Shown: positions 49,050 through 58,450 of the stretch, one piece after another | How positions within the stretch are numbered: the stretch's first letter is position 1 | How the letters are laid out: each line of letters begins with the position of its first letter | Assembly: GCF_947493765.1 (NCBI RefSeq) | Contig: NZ_CANLSZ010000001.1 | Coordinates: 124,001 to 188,000 of the forward strand | Reading direction: 5' to 3' | DNA: 64,000 nt | Source of the DNA: an uncultured Arthrobacter sp. | Lineage (GTDB): Bacteria > Actinomycetota > Actinomycetes > Actinomycetales > Micrococcaceae | Notes under the pieces: model-generated | What the model saw: the letters and a program-made list of their open reading frames with translations, nothing else | The model's database searches: none | Told to the model about the DNA's origin: nothing | Position numbers and translations under genes: made by a program

Positions 49050-50013
49050 CGGCCCCGGCTCCTGCTGCCGTGGCGAGCTGGGTCACGCTGATGTTCACCG
49101 GCGTGCCGGCCTCGTTAATGAGGGCGAGTGCCGGTCCTGCATCCGGCACGTGGGCGTGGACCCGCCAGCGGTACCCCTCCTCGGTCTCGGAAACGGCGCT
49201 CATGATGACCGAGTCCCCGAGCTCGTCGAGGTGCAGACGCAGGGTTGCGGCATCCAGCGGACTGAGTTCGATGGTGCACATGACCTCGACGCCGTCGGTG
49301 TCGTTGCCCGCGTGGATGTGCGGGGACTGGATGCCGTAGCCGTGGAGGCCGTCGATGAGCTCGCTGTCCAGCTCCTCGCCCAGGGCGGCTGCGCGGAGCG
49401 CGTCGAGGACCAGCAGGAAGCCCACTCCCCCGGCGTCGACCACCTGTGCGTCCGCGAGGGCTCCGAGCTGGCTCTCCGTCTGCACCACGGCCTGCAGGGC
49501 ATGCTGCACCGCCATTGTCAGGGTCTCCGCGAGCACCTGGTTGCTGTCGTCCCCCGCATGACCCGCGGCTGCCTCGCCGGCGCCGTGCGAGCACGCCTCG
49601 AGGACCGAGAGCATGGTGCCCGGTACCGGATCGCTCAGGGCCGACCAGCTCCGGATCTGCGCCCGGTGCAGCGCCGCGGCGAGGAGACCGCCGGTCAGGC
49701 GTGAGGCTCCGCCGAGTGGTTCTGCGAACGCCGTCAGGAAGACCGCGAAGAGGGTGCCGGAATTGCCGCGGGCGTCCTCGAGGGCCGCACGCCCCGCGAT
49801 GGTGAGTAGCTCCCCGAGATCGGAGGTTTCGGTGTGCGTGGCGGCCAGGGCGGCCGCGCGAACCGTCAGATAGAGATTCGTGCCAGTGTCGCCGTCGGCC
49901 ACGGGAAAGATGTTGATGGCGTTCAGGCGGTCGCTGTGATTGCCGAGGGACTCCTCGGCCCTGGTCAACCAGCGCCTCATCGCCACAGCGTTGGCCGTGA
50001 CCTTAGTCTGCAA
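49039..50013 (-). CDS. DAK2/DegV-linked (FakA-like) domain protein
   Basis: HSDRLNAINIFPVADGDTGTNLYLTVRAA, ARGNSGTLFAVFL. Confidence 0.88.
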   Translation of the reverse strand: MQTKVTANAVAMRRWLTRAEESLGNHSDRLNAINIFPVADGDTGTNLYLTVRAAALAATHTETSDLGELLTIAGRAALEDARGNSGTLFAVFLTAFAEPLGGASRLTGGLLAAALHRAQIRSWSALSDPVPGTMLSVLEACSHGAGEAAAGHAGDDSNQVLAETLTMAVQHALQAVVQTESQLGALADAQVVDAGGVGFLLVLDALRAAALGEELDSELIDGLHGYGIQSPHIHAGNDTDGVEVMCTIELSPLDAATLRLHLDELGDSVIMSAVSETEEGYRWRVHAHVPDAGPALALINEAGTPVNISVTQLATAAGAGAGDT

Positions 50014-51028
50014 AATGATCCCATCCCCGGAGAGCTGTCTCCCGTGACGCCAGTGTCACCAGCGGTCGGCCGGGCTTCACCGAGCCTACCGCAGCGAACC
50101 CGGGCGGCAGCGGACGATCCGGGGGAAATGTGGCCAGCAGCCCGTGATCCTCTCCCCCGCCGAGCACCCAGTCCATCGCCTCCACGCCCAGGAGCGCGGC
50201 GGCCCCCTCGAGCGGTTCGGCGTACCGCCGCAGCGCCTCCGGGTCGAGGTCGAGCCCCACACCGCTCGCCGTCGCGATCCGCCCCGCATCGCGGATGAGG
50301 CCGTCGGAGACGTCGAGCATCGCGCTCGCCCCGGCCAGCGCGGCGGCCGGACCGGCGGCCAGGGGTGGCTGCGGGCGGAGCTGCGCAGCGACGAGCTCCT
50401 CGCCGCTCGGTCCGAAGTCCGTCAGGGTGCGGCCGTCCTCGAGGATGGCCAGGCCGGCGGCGGCCCGTCCGAGCGTGCCCGCGACGGCAATCGTGTGCCC
50501 TGCTCGCGCGCCGGAGCGCAGCACGGGCGAGCGTCCATCGAGGGTTCCGGTGACGGCGGCGGTGACGACGAGCTGCGTGCCGGCGCCGAGGTCCCCGCCG
50601 ACCACGCAGCAGCCGATCGCACCCAATCCTTCGATGGCGGCGGCCAGTCCCCGGGCGCAGTCCTCCACCCAGGCGACCGGTGTCTGCGGCGGGAGGGTCA
50701 GACTGACGACCAGCGACGTCGCGGTGCCTCCCATGGCGTTGATGTCGCTCAAATTCTGCGCCGCCGACTTCCAGCCGACGTCGTACCCGGTGGTGCGGTG
50801 GCCGTTCGGACGAACCAGCCGGAAGTCGTGGTCCTCCACGAGGGTGTCCATGCTGATGACGGTCCGGCCGTCGGGTGCGGCGACGATGGCGGCGTCGTCG
50901 CCCGGGCCGAGGAGAACAGTGTCCGACAGGGGAAGAAGGGGAAAGATCCGTGCCAGGAGCTCACCCTCGGTCAGCTCTCCCACCCGGCGCTCCCGAGCGG
51001 AGGCGGACTCAGTGGCAGCAGTGGACAT
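50003..51028 (-). CDS. thiL: Thiamine-monophosphate kinase
   Basis: GPGDDAAIVAAPDGRTVISMDTLVEDHDFRL, AMLDVSDGLIRDAGRIA, GGGEDHGLLATFP. Confidence 0.94.
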   Translation of the reverse strand: MSTAATESASARERRVGELTEGELLARIFPLLPLSDTVLLGPGDDAAIVAAPDGRTVISMDTLVEDHDFRLVRPNGHRTTGYDVGWKSAAQNLSDINAMGGTATSLVVSLTLPPQTPVAWVEDCARGLAAAIEGLGAIGCCVVGGDLGAGTQLVVTAAVTGTLDGRSPVLRSGARAGHTIAVAGTLGRAAAGLAILEDGRTLTDFGPSGEELVAAQLRPQPPLAAGPAAALAGASAMLDVSDGLIRDAGRIATASGVGLDLDPEALRRYAEPLEGAAALLGVEAMDWVLGGGEDHGLLATFPPDRPLPPGFAAVGSVKPGRPLVTLASRETALRGWDHFAD

Positions 51029-51114
51029 CCGGGACACAGGGCTACGCTACAGCGCAACCGGTCGACGTGACGGCCTCGACCCGCAGCCGGGTACGTGGTG
51101 CATCCACGGTCTGT

Positions 51115-52020
51115 CTACCGACGGGCGGTCCGGTCGGGACGGGCGGGCGCTCGCTCACCGCCGTCGAGCAGCGAGAGCAGATAGGCGCCGTATCCGCTCT
51201 TGACCAGAGGAGCCGCGATCGCTTCGAGCTCTGCATCGGTCAGGAAGCCCTGCCTCCAGGCGACCTCCTCGGGGGCGCCGATCTTGAGTCCCTGCCGATG
51301 CTCCACCGTCCGGACGAAGGTCGAGGCATCGTTCAGGGAATCCACGGTGCCGGTATCCAGCCATGCCGTCCCCCGGGGGAGGATCTCCACGTGGAGCCTG
51401 CCCCTGGCCAGATATTCGCGATTCACATCGGTGATCTCCAGCTCGCCCCGGGCCGACGGTGTGAGGTTCTGCGCGATGGAGACCACGTCGTTGTCGTAGA
51501 AGTAGAGACCCGGAACGGCATATCTGCTGCGGGGTGCCGCCGGCTTCTCCTCGAGCGAGATCACGGTGCCCGACTCGTCGAACTCGACGACCCCGTAGGC
51601 CGACGGATCGGCCACCTGATAGCCGAAGATCGCTCCTCCGTCCACATCCTCGAACCGCCGCAGCTGGGTTCCCATCCCGTGCCCGTAGAAGATGTTGTCG
51701 CCGAGGATCAGCGCCACGGTATCGGTGCCGATGTGGTCCGCACCGAGGACGAACGCCTGGGCGAGCCCCTCCGGCGCCGGCTGGACGACGTACGACAGCT
51801 CCACCCCGAACCTCCCGCCGTCGCCGAGCAGCCGGCGGAACTGCCCGGCGTCGTGCGGCGTCGTGATGATGAGGATCTCGCGGATCCCCGCGAGAATGAG
51901 TGTGGACAGCGGATAGTAGATCATCGGCTTGTCGTACACCGGGACGAGCTGCTTGCTGATCCCCTGGGTGATGGGGTGCAGCCGGGAGCCGGTCCCCCCG
52001 GCGAGAATGATGCCGCGCAT
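51115..52020 (-). CDS. rmlA: Glucose-1-phosphate thymidylyltransferase
   Basis: [55 protein letters not shown]. Confidence 0.96.
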   Translation of the reverse strand: MRGIILAGGTGSRLHPITQGISKQLVPVYDKPMIYYPLSTLILAGIREILIITTPHDAGQFRRLLGDGGRFGVELSYVVQPAPEGLAQAFVLGADHIGTDTVALILGDNIFYGHGMGTQLRRFEDVDGGAIFGYQVADPSAYGVVEFDESGTVISLEEKPAAPRSRYAVPGLYFYDNDVVSIAQNLTPSARGELEITDVNREYLARGRLHVEILPRGTAWLDTGTVDSLNDASTFVRTVEHRQGLKIGAPEEVAWRQGFLTDAELEAIAAPLVKSGYGAYLLSLLDGGERAPARPDRTARR

Positions 52021-52024
52021 AGGA

Positions 52025-53515
52025 CTAGCGTGCTCCCGCTCGGTCGGCCGGATCCGCCTGGGGAGTCGCGGTCCCCTCCACGGCAGCAGGCCGGGCCTCG
52101 GCCGTCAGCGCCTGCACACAGTCGGCCAGCCGCTGCGCCGCGGGTGGAGGCGCGAATCCGGTCGCCCTCAGCTTCCGGAGATCGAGCGTGCTCCGACGAG
52201 GGCGCGGCGCGGCCTCCTTGCCCGCGACGTACTCCTCGGTGCTGACGGGCGCGACGTCGGCACGATCACGGCCGCAGAGGGCATACACGTCCGCGGCGAT
52301 GGCGGCCCAGCTCTGTGGCTCGCCGTCGTTCGAGACGTTGTACGTCCCGAAGGGAGCCCCGGTGTCCACCAGGTGTGTGATGGCCGCCGCAAGGTCCTCG
52401 GTGAACGTGAGGCGGCCGATCTGGTCGTCCACCACGGCCGGGGAGATTCCCCGTGCCGCAAGCTCCACCATCGTCCGCACGAAGTTGCCGCCGTCGCCGA
52501 TCACCCAGCTGGTGCGCAGGATGTAGTGGCGGGGTACCGTGGCGACCACGGCGTCACCGGCCGCCTTCGTCTGGCCGTACACACCCAGCGGGCTGAAGGG
52601 CTCACTCTCGTCGTGGGTCTCGCGGGAACCGTCGAACACGTAGTCGCTGGAGAGGTGGACCAGCGTCAGCCGGTGCGCCGTCGCCACCCGGGCGAGCGCT
52701 GCGACCCCTGCGACATTGACGGCCCACGCGGCGGCGCGTCCCTCCGGGGTCTCCGCTGCGTCTACCGCGGTGTAGGCGGCGGCGTTGATGACGGTGCTGT
52801 AGTCGGCCCACGGCCGGGCGTGCTCGAGGTCCGGGTGGAGCAGGTCGAGCTCGGGGCGGCCGGCGAACTCGACGGACGGCTGATCCGCGAGCGCCGTGCG
52901 CAGGGCTCTCCCGAGCCGCCCGTCGGCGCCGACGACGAGCGTCTTCCGCGCCGGAACCGGCTCGATGTCCGTCAGTCGCGGGTGAGTGCGGTCCTTGTCC
53001 GACACCTCGGCACCGTCGAGCGGGATGGGCCACTCGACGGCTGCGGTCTCGTCGGCGAGATTGAGGAACACGTACTGGTCCTGTGCGTCGGCCGACCAGT
53101 GGTCGTTGACGAGATAGGTGTACGCCGTCGCGTCCTCGAGCGTCTGGAAGGCGTTGCCGACGCCCCTCGGGACGAAGATCGCCGTCGACGGGTCCAGTTC
53201 GGCGGTGAAGACCGCCCCGAAGGACGGACCCTCCCGCAGATCCACCCACGCGCCGAAGACGCGGCCGGTGGCCACCGAGACGAACTTGTCCCACGGTTCG
53301 GCGTGGATACCGCGCGTGGTGCCTCTCGTCCCGTTGAAGGAGATGTTGTTCTGCACCGGACCGAAGTCGGGAAGACCGGCGGCGGTCATCTTCTCCCGCT
53401 GCCAGTTCTCCTTGAACCACCCACGGTTGTCGCCGTGGACGGGCAGGTCCAGCAGCACGACGCCGGGGATCGGGGTCTCGCGTGTGGAGAGGGGCTTCGA
53501 GAACTCGGGGGCCAT
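52025..53515 (-). CDS. Fused dTDP-4-dehydrorhamnose 3,5-epimerase (RmlC) and dTDP-4-dehydrorhamnose reductase (RmlD)
   Basis: N-terminal [15 protein letters not shown]...[16 protein letters not shown]-terminal [17 protein letters not shown]...YVFDG...[11 protein letters not shown]. Confidence 0.92.
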   Translation of the reverse strand: MAPEFSKPLSTRETPIPGVVLLDLPVHGDNRGWFKENWQREKMTAAGLPDFGPVQNNISFNGTRGTTRGIHAEPWDKFVSVATGRVFGAWVDLREGPSFGAVFTAELDPSTAIFVPRGVGNAFQTLEDATAYTYLVNDHWSADAQDQYVFLNLADETAAVEWPIPLDGAEVSDKDRTHPRLTDIEPVPARKTLVVGADGRLGRALRTALADQPSVEFAGRPELDLLHPDLEHARPWADYSTVINAAAYTAVDAAETPEGRAAAWAVNVAGVAALARVATAHRLTLVHLSSDYVFDGSRETHDESEPFSPLGVYGQTKAAGDAVVATVPRHYILRTSWVIGDGGNFVRTMVELAARGISPAVVDDQIGRLTFTEDLAAAITHLVDTGAPFGTYNVSNDGEPQSWAAIAADVYALCGRDRADVAPVSTEEYVAGKEAAPRPRRSTLDLRKLRATGFAPPPAAQRLADCVQALTAEARPAAVEGTATPQADPADRAGAR

Positions 53516-53518
53516 GCG

Positions 53519-54616
<1,098 letters not shown>

Positions 54617-55408
54617 TCAGGCCTGGTGCTGTCCGCGCCGCCGCACCGCAAGGACGACGACGATCGCGACTCCCAGCGCCACGAGGCCGGCACCGATCCA
54701 CGCCACGGGGGCCAGGGACGAGGCGCGCACGCCGGCCATCGCCACCGGCTCACTGCTCCGGGCGGACGAGCTGGGCGTGGCGCTCTGGGATGCCATGGAC
54801 GCCGCTGCCGCGGGAGCGGAGGCTGTCGGGGTGCTCGCGGGCTCCGTGGCAGGGGCTGTGGGTTCGATGGTGACGGTGGTCTCGACCGCGCTCGGTGACT
54901 TGGTCGGCTCCGCTGCAGCGCTCTCGCTCGGAGCGGGCTCGCTCGGCGCAGCGGGCGTCGGCGTGCTCTCGGGCTCCGGGCGCGGCGCCGCATTCTCACC
55001 CGGGATCTCCACGACCTCCCCCGTCTCCGCGACGTACCGGAGGTTGGTGTAGATGAGCGTGTCCGCGTAGACCAGGTTTCCGGTGTGCGGCTCGATCAGA
55101 TAGCCGGTGGGCGGGTGCACGAGGAAGCCGGTGCGTGCGTTGACGGCGAAGCCGGTCACCGGATCGATACCCGCCGTCGCCATCGGGTCGGTGATCTGGG
55201 GCGCCGGTTCGACGAACGTCCCGCCGGGCTGGGGTTGCTCGATCACCTGGGGCCGGGGCTGGGTGACCAGCGCCGGCGAGAGCTGGCCGGGCACGGCCTG
55301 CGCGGGGACGGCGAACGCCGGGGTGGCGACCGCTGAGCCGGCGAGAAGACCTGTCGCGAGAGCCACCTGGACAGCGAGGCGGGTACGGCGTGAGTGGGGG
55401 GTGGGCAT
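54617..55408 (-). CDS. Exported Pro/Ser/Thr-rich surface protein with TG[FYN]-octad repeats and C-terminal membrane anchor
   Basis: Signal peptide MPTPHSRRTRLAVQVALATGLLAGSAVATPAFA; TGFAVNAR-TGFLVHPP-TGYLIEPH-TGNLVYAD; C-terminal VAWIGAGLVALGVAIVVVLAVRRRGQHQA. Confidence 0.75.
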   Translation of the reverse strand: MPTPHSRRTRLAVQVALATGLLAGSAVATPAFAVPAQAVPGQLSPALVTQPRPQVIEQPQPGGTFVEPAPQITDPMATAGIDPVTGFAVNARTGFLVHPPTGYLIEPHTGNLVYADTLIYTNLRYVAETGEVVEIPGENAAPRPEPESTPTPAAPSEPAPSESAAAEPTKSPSAVETTVTIEPTAPATEPASTPTASAPAAAASMASQSATPSSSARSSEPVAMAGVRASSLAPVAWIGAGLVALGVAIVVVLAVRRRGQHQA

Positions 55409-55606
55409 GGATCCTCGTTCGGACTCTCGGGCTCGGCGACGGCCGCGGACTTGGTTGTGGTGCGCCCATGACCGCGGGGACAGGGCGGTGCCGGAGGCCT
55501 CCGGTTCACTGCACGGTACGATCGGTCGCTCCCGCAGATCCGTTAGCCCGCTGCGACTCCCGGACAGCGGGGACGACGGCGACGCCGACTCCTCTAGGGT
55601 TGAACC

Positions 55607-56092
55607 ATGCCTGTCCCGTCCCGAGCACTCCGCCGCCGCCTTCCCGCCGTCGTGCTGGTACTGGCCCTCTCCGGATGCGCCGGGACCGTGAGCGTCGACC
55701 CGGCCGCCGACGCCGCCGATCCGCACTGCGCCGACGTCATGATCGCCCTGCCTCCCGTGGTCGCCGAGCACGAGCAGAGAAACACCGACAGCCAGGCGAC
55801 ATCCGCATGGGGCGATCCGTCGCAGGTGGTACTGCGCTGCGGCGTCGGAGTGCCGGGACCCACCACCGATCCCTGCGTCACCGTGAACGACGTCGACTGG
55901 GTGCTGCGGGAGGGCGACCCGGCCTGGACCGCGACCACCTACGGGCGGGACCCCGCCGTCGAGGTGCTCTTCGACCCCGAGCAGGTCGCCTCCAGCACGG
56001 TGCTCGTGGAGCTCGGCGCCGCCGTCTCCCGTGTGGAGCAGACCCGCGCCTGCGTGGGCCTCTCCGAGGCCATCCCGCCGCCCTCCGACTGA
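55607..56092 (+). CDS. DUF3515-type lipoprotein
   Basis: LALSGCAG lipobox; VVLRCGVGVPGPTTDPCVTVNDVDWVL. Confidence 0.8.
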   Translation: MPVPSRALRRRLPAVVLVLALSGCAGTVSVDPAADAADPHCADVMIALPPVVAEHEQRNTDSQATSAWGDPSQVVLRCGVGVPGPTTDPCVTVNDVDWVLREGDPAWTATTYGRDPAVEVLFDPEQVASSTVLVELGAAVSRVEQTRACVGLSEAIPPPSD

Positions 56093-56129
56093 TCCGACCG
56101 ACCGCACCGAGCCGATACCAGGAGGCACC

Positions 56130-56987
56130 ATGAAAGCCCAGCAGATCTCCGACGTCATCACCTTCCACGGAGAGGGCCCCTACTGGGACCCGCGTCGCGG
56201 CGAGCTCCTGCTGGTCGACATGACCGAGGGCGACGTCCTGGTCAGGCACGAGGACGGGAGCATCGACCGCCATGATGTGCACCCGCGGCTCGCAGGCGTG
56301 GTTCGCGGTCGGGTATCGGGCGGCTACGTGATTGGGGTGGAGCGCGGTTTCGTGTTCGCCGACCACACTCTGACGGTCCTCGAACAGGGCCCGGAAGCCT
56401 TCACCGACAGCGCGGAGCGGATGAACGACGGCGGCTGCGACACCGCCGGGCGCTTCCTCTGCGGCTCGATGGGCTGGGAGGGCGGCTTCGGAGCCGGAGC
56501 CCTCTACAGCCTCGGCACCGACCACGCGGTCTCCACGGTCCTGACGGGCGTCACGGTCTCCAACGGGCTGCACTTCTCGCCCTCCGGTGATACGGCCTTC
56601 TACAGCGACACCCCCACGGGGCGCATCGACGCACTCGCGTACGACGTCGGCAGCGGCCGGTTCACGGACCGCCGCACCTTCGCCGTCGTCGAGCAGGCCC
56701 TCGGTATGCCCGACGGCATGGCCATCGACGCCGAAGGGGGCATCTGGACTGCCCTGTACGGCGGGGGCGCCATCGCACGGTACGACGCCGCCGGACGACT
56801 CTCCGAGCACATCCCGCTTCCGACCACCAATGTCACGGCCTGCGCGTTCGGCGGCGAGGATCTGTCCACGCTGTACGTCACGACCACGCAGGAGAACATC
56901 CCGCAGGGGTCCGAACCCAGCGCGGGCGCGCTGTTCGCCGTCGAGCCCGGCGTGAGCGGGGCTCCCCTACCCCTGTTCGGCGGCTGA
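56130..56987 (+). CDS. SMP-30/gluconolactonase/LRE-like family protein
   Basis: GEGPYWDPRRGELLLVDMTEGDVL, RMNDGGCDTAGRFLCGSMG, NGLHFSPSGDTAFYSDT. Confidence 0.93.
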   Translation: MKAQQISDVITFHGEGPYWDPRRGELLLVDMTEGDVLVRHEDGSIDRHDVHPRLAGVVRGRVSGGYVIGVERGFVFADHTLTVLEQGPEAFTDSAERMNDGGCDTAGRFLCGSMGWEGGFGAGALYSLGTDHAVSTVLTGVTVSNGLHFSPSGDTAFYSDTPTGRIDALAYDVGSGRFTDRRTFAVVEQALGMPDGMAIDAEGGIWTALYGGGAIARYDAAGRLSEHIPLPTTNVTACAFGGEDLSTLYVTTTQENIPQGSEPSAGALFAVEPGVSGAPLPLFGG

Positions 56988-57070
56988 TCCGCGCCGGGAC
57001 CTCCCGACTTTTCCGGGGGTGGCAGTCACTACAATGAGGGCTCAGGCTGGCTACGACAGAAGGAATCGAC

Positions 57071-57301
57071 ATGGCAGACACACTGGGAAGTCCGAACTCC
57101 GAGCCCGAGGGCGGCTTCGAGCGGGATCCCTCGGACTGGGTCACCGGTGACGAGCCCATGACCGACGCGCAGCGGAGCTACCTCGACACCCTGGCGAGGG
57201 AGGCGGGCGAGGAGATCCCCGCCGACATCAACAAGGCCGAGGCGTCGGAACACATCGACCGGTTGCAGGGCAAGAGCAAGCGGGTCGGCGGGGACTCCTG
57301 A
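57071..57301 (+). CDS. DUF3072 family small protein
   Basis: DPSDWVTGDEPMTDAQRSYLDTLAREAGEEIPADINKAEASEHIDRLQ. Confidence 0.85.
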   Translation: MADTLGSPNSEPEGGFERDPSDWVTGDEPMTDAQRSYLDTLAREAGEEIPADINKAEASEHIDRLQGKSKRVGGDS

Positions 57302-57345
57302 TCCGTCCCTGAGGGCGTACGCCCATCCCACTCTTCCGGCCGGTC

Positions 57346-57373
57346 CGATGGGAGCGATCGATCGCTCCCATCG
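57346..57373. repeat. 28-bp perfect palindrome, possible terminator after DUF3072 gene
   Basis: CGATGGGAGCGATCGATCGCTCCCATCG is its own reverse complement. Confidence 0.8.
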
Positions 57374-57408
57374 ACGCGGCGGGAGGATTGGGATTTTGCG
57401 TTTGCCCA

Positions 57409-58423
57409 CAGTGGGGCAGCCCTCGGGCCCACTTCTCGGTGCGGCATACTGGGCACGACCGGTTGTCGGCAGTGGCGACGAACCCCTCGATCTCACTGCT
57501 CGCCCCCGCACGCTGGGAACGACCGCTCGACCCCAGTGATGGGACTCGATGAGTGGGATCGAACTCCACGACGCCGGCGAAGCACCCCTCAATCCCACTC
57601 CTCACCGCCGCACGCTGGGAACGACCGCTCATCCCCAGCGATGGCACCCGATGAGTGGGATCCAGGACTCGACGCCGACTGAGCAGCACTCATTCCCAGT
57701 GATGGAATCCGATGAGTGGGATCGAACGCCCCGACGTCGGCGGAGTGGTCCTCGATCCCACTTCTCACCCGCGCACGCTGGGAATGACCGCTCATTCCCA
57801 GTGACGGAACCTGATGAGTGGGATTCAGGGCTCGACGCCGGCTGAGTGGTCCTCAATCCCACTTCTCACCGCCGCACGGTGGGGATGACCGCTCGATCCC
57901 AGCGACGGCACCCGAGCAGTGGGATCGAGGGTTCGACGCCGACCGAGCAACCTTCGATCCCACCACAGGCACCGCTGCTGTGGGATCGAACTCTGCGACG
58001 CCGACCGAGCACCCCCCAATCCCGCTCCTCACCGCCGCACGGCGGGAATGACCGCTCATCCTCAGCGATGCAACCCGATGAGTGGGATCCAGGGCTCGAC
58101 GCCGACCGAGCAGCCCTCAAGCCCACTGCTCGCCCCCGCACGTTGGGAACGACCGCTCGATCCCGCCGGTGGCACTCGAGCAGTGGGATCCTAGGCTCGA
58201 CGCCAGCGGAACAGCCCTCAATCCCACCAGAGGCACCCGAGCAGTGGGATCGAACTCCACGACGCCGGCGGAGCAGTCCTCAATCCCACTTCTCACCGCC
58301 GCACGCTGGGAATGACCGCTCATCCCCAGCGATGGGACCCGATAAGTGGGGTCGAGGGTTCGACGCCGACCGAGCAGCCCTCGATCCCAGCGACGGCACC
58401 CGAACAGTGGGATCGAACGCTTC
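57409..58423. repeat. Higher-order tandem array of hairpin-forming repeat units (101/102 bp long and 61 bp short), BIME/REP-like, family unassigned
   Basis: Unit starts at 57551, 57653, 57714, 57816, 57917, 57978, 58080, 58181, 58242, 58344, 58405 (partial); consensus GAGTGGGATCGA...GACGCCGRCNGAGCA...CCTCAATCCCACTTCTCACCGCCGCACGCTGGGAATGACCGCTCATCCCCAGCGATGGCACCCGAT; decayed copies at 57409-57550. Confidence 0.93.
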
Positions 58424-58450
58424 CGACCCGCCGGGAGGTTACCTCGGCAC

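Noticed and set aside
57551-58423. CRISPR array
   Set aside because: Units are 61-102 bp and contiguous with no unique spacers of uniform size; no cas genes nearby.
57551-58423. tRNA-like fragments (GTGGGATCGAAC resembles a reverse-complemented T-arm)
   Set aside because: No cloverleaf, anticodon arm or acceptor stem could be drawn around any copy.
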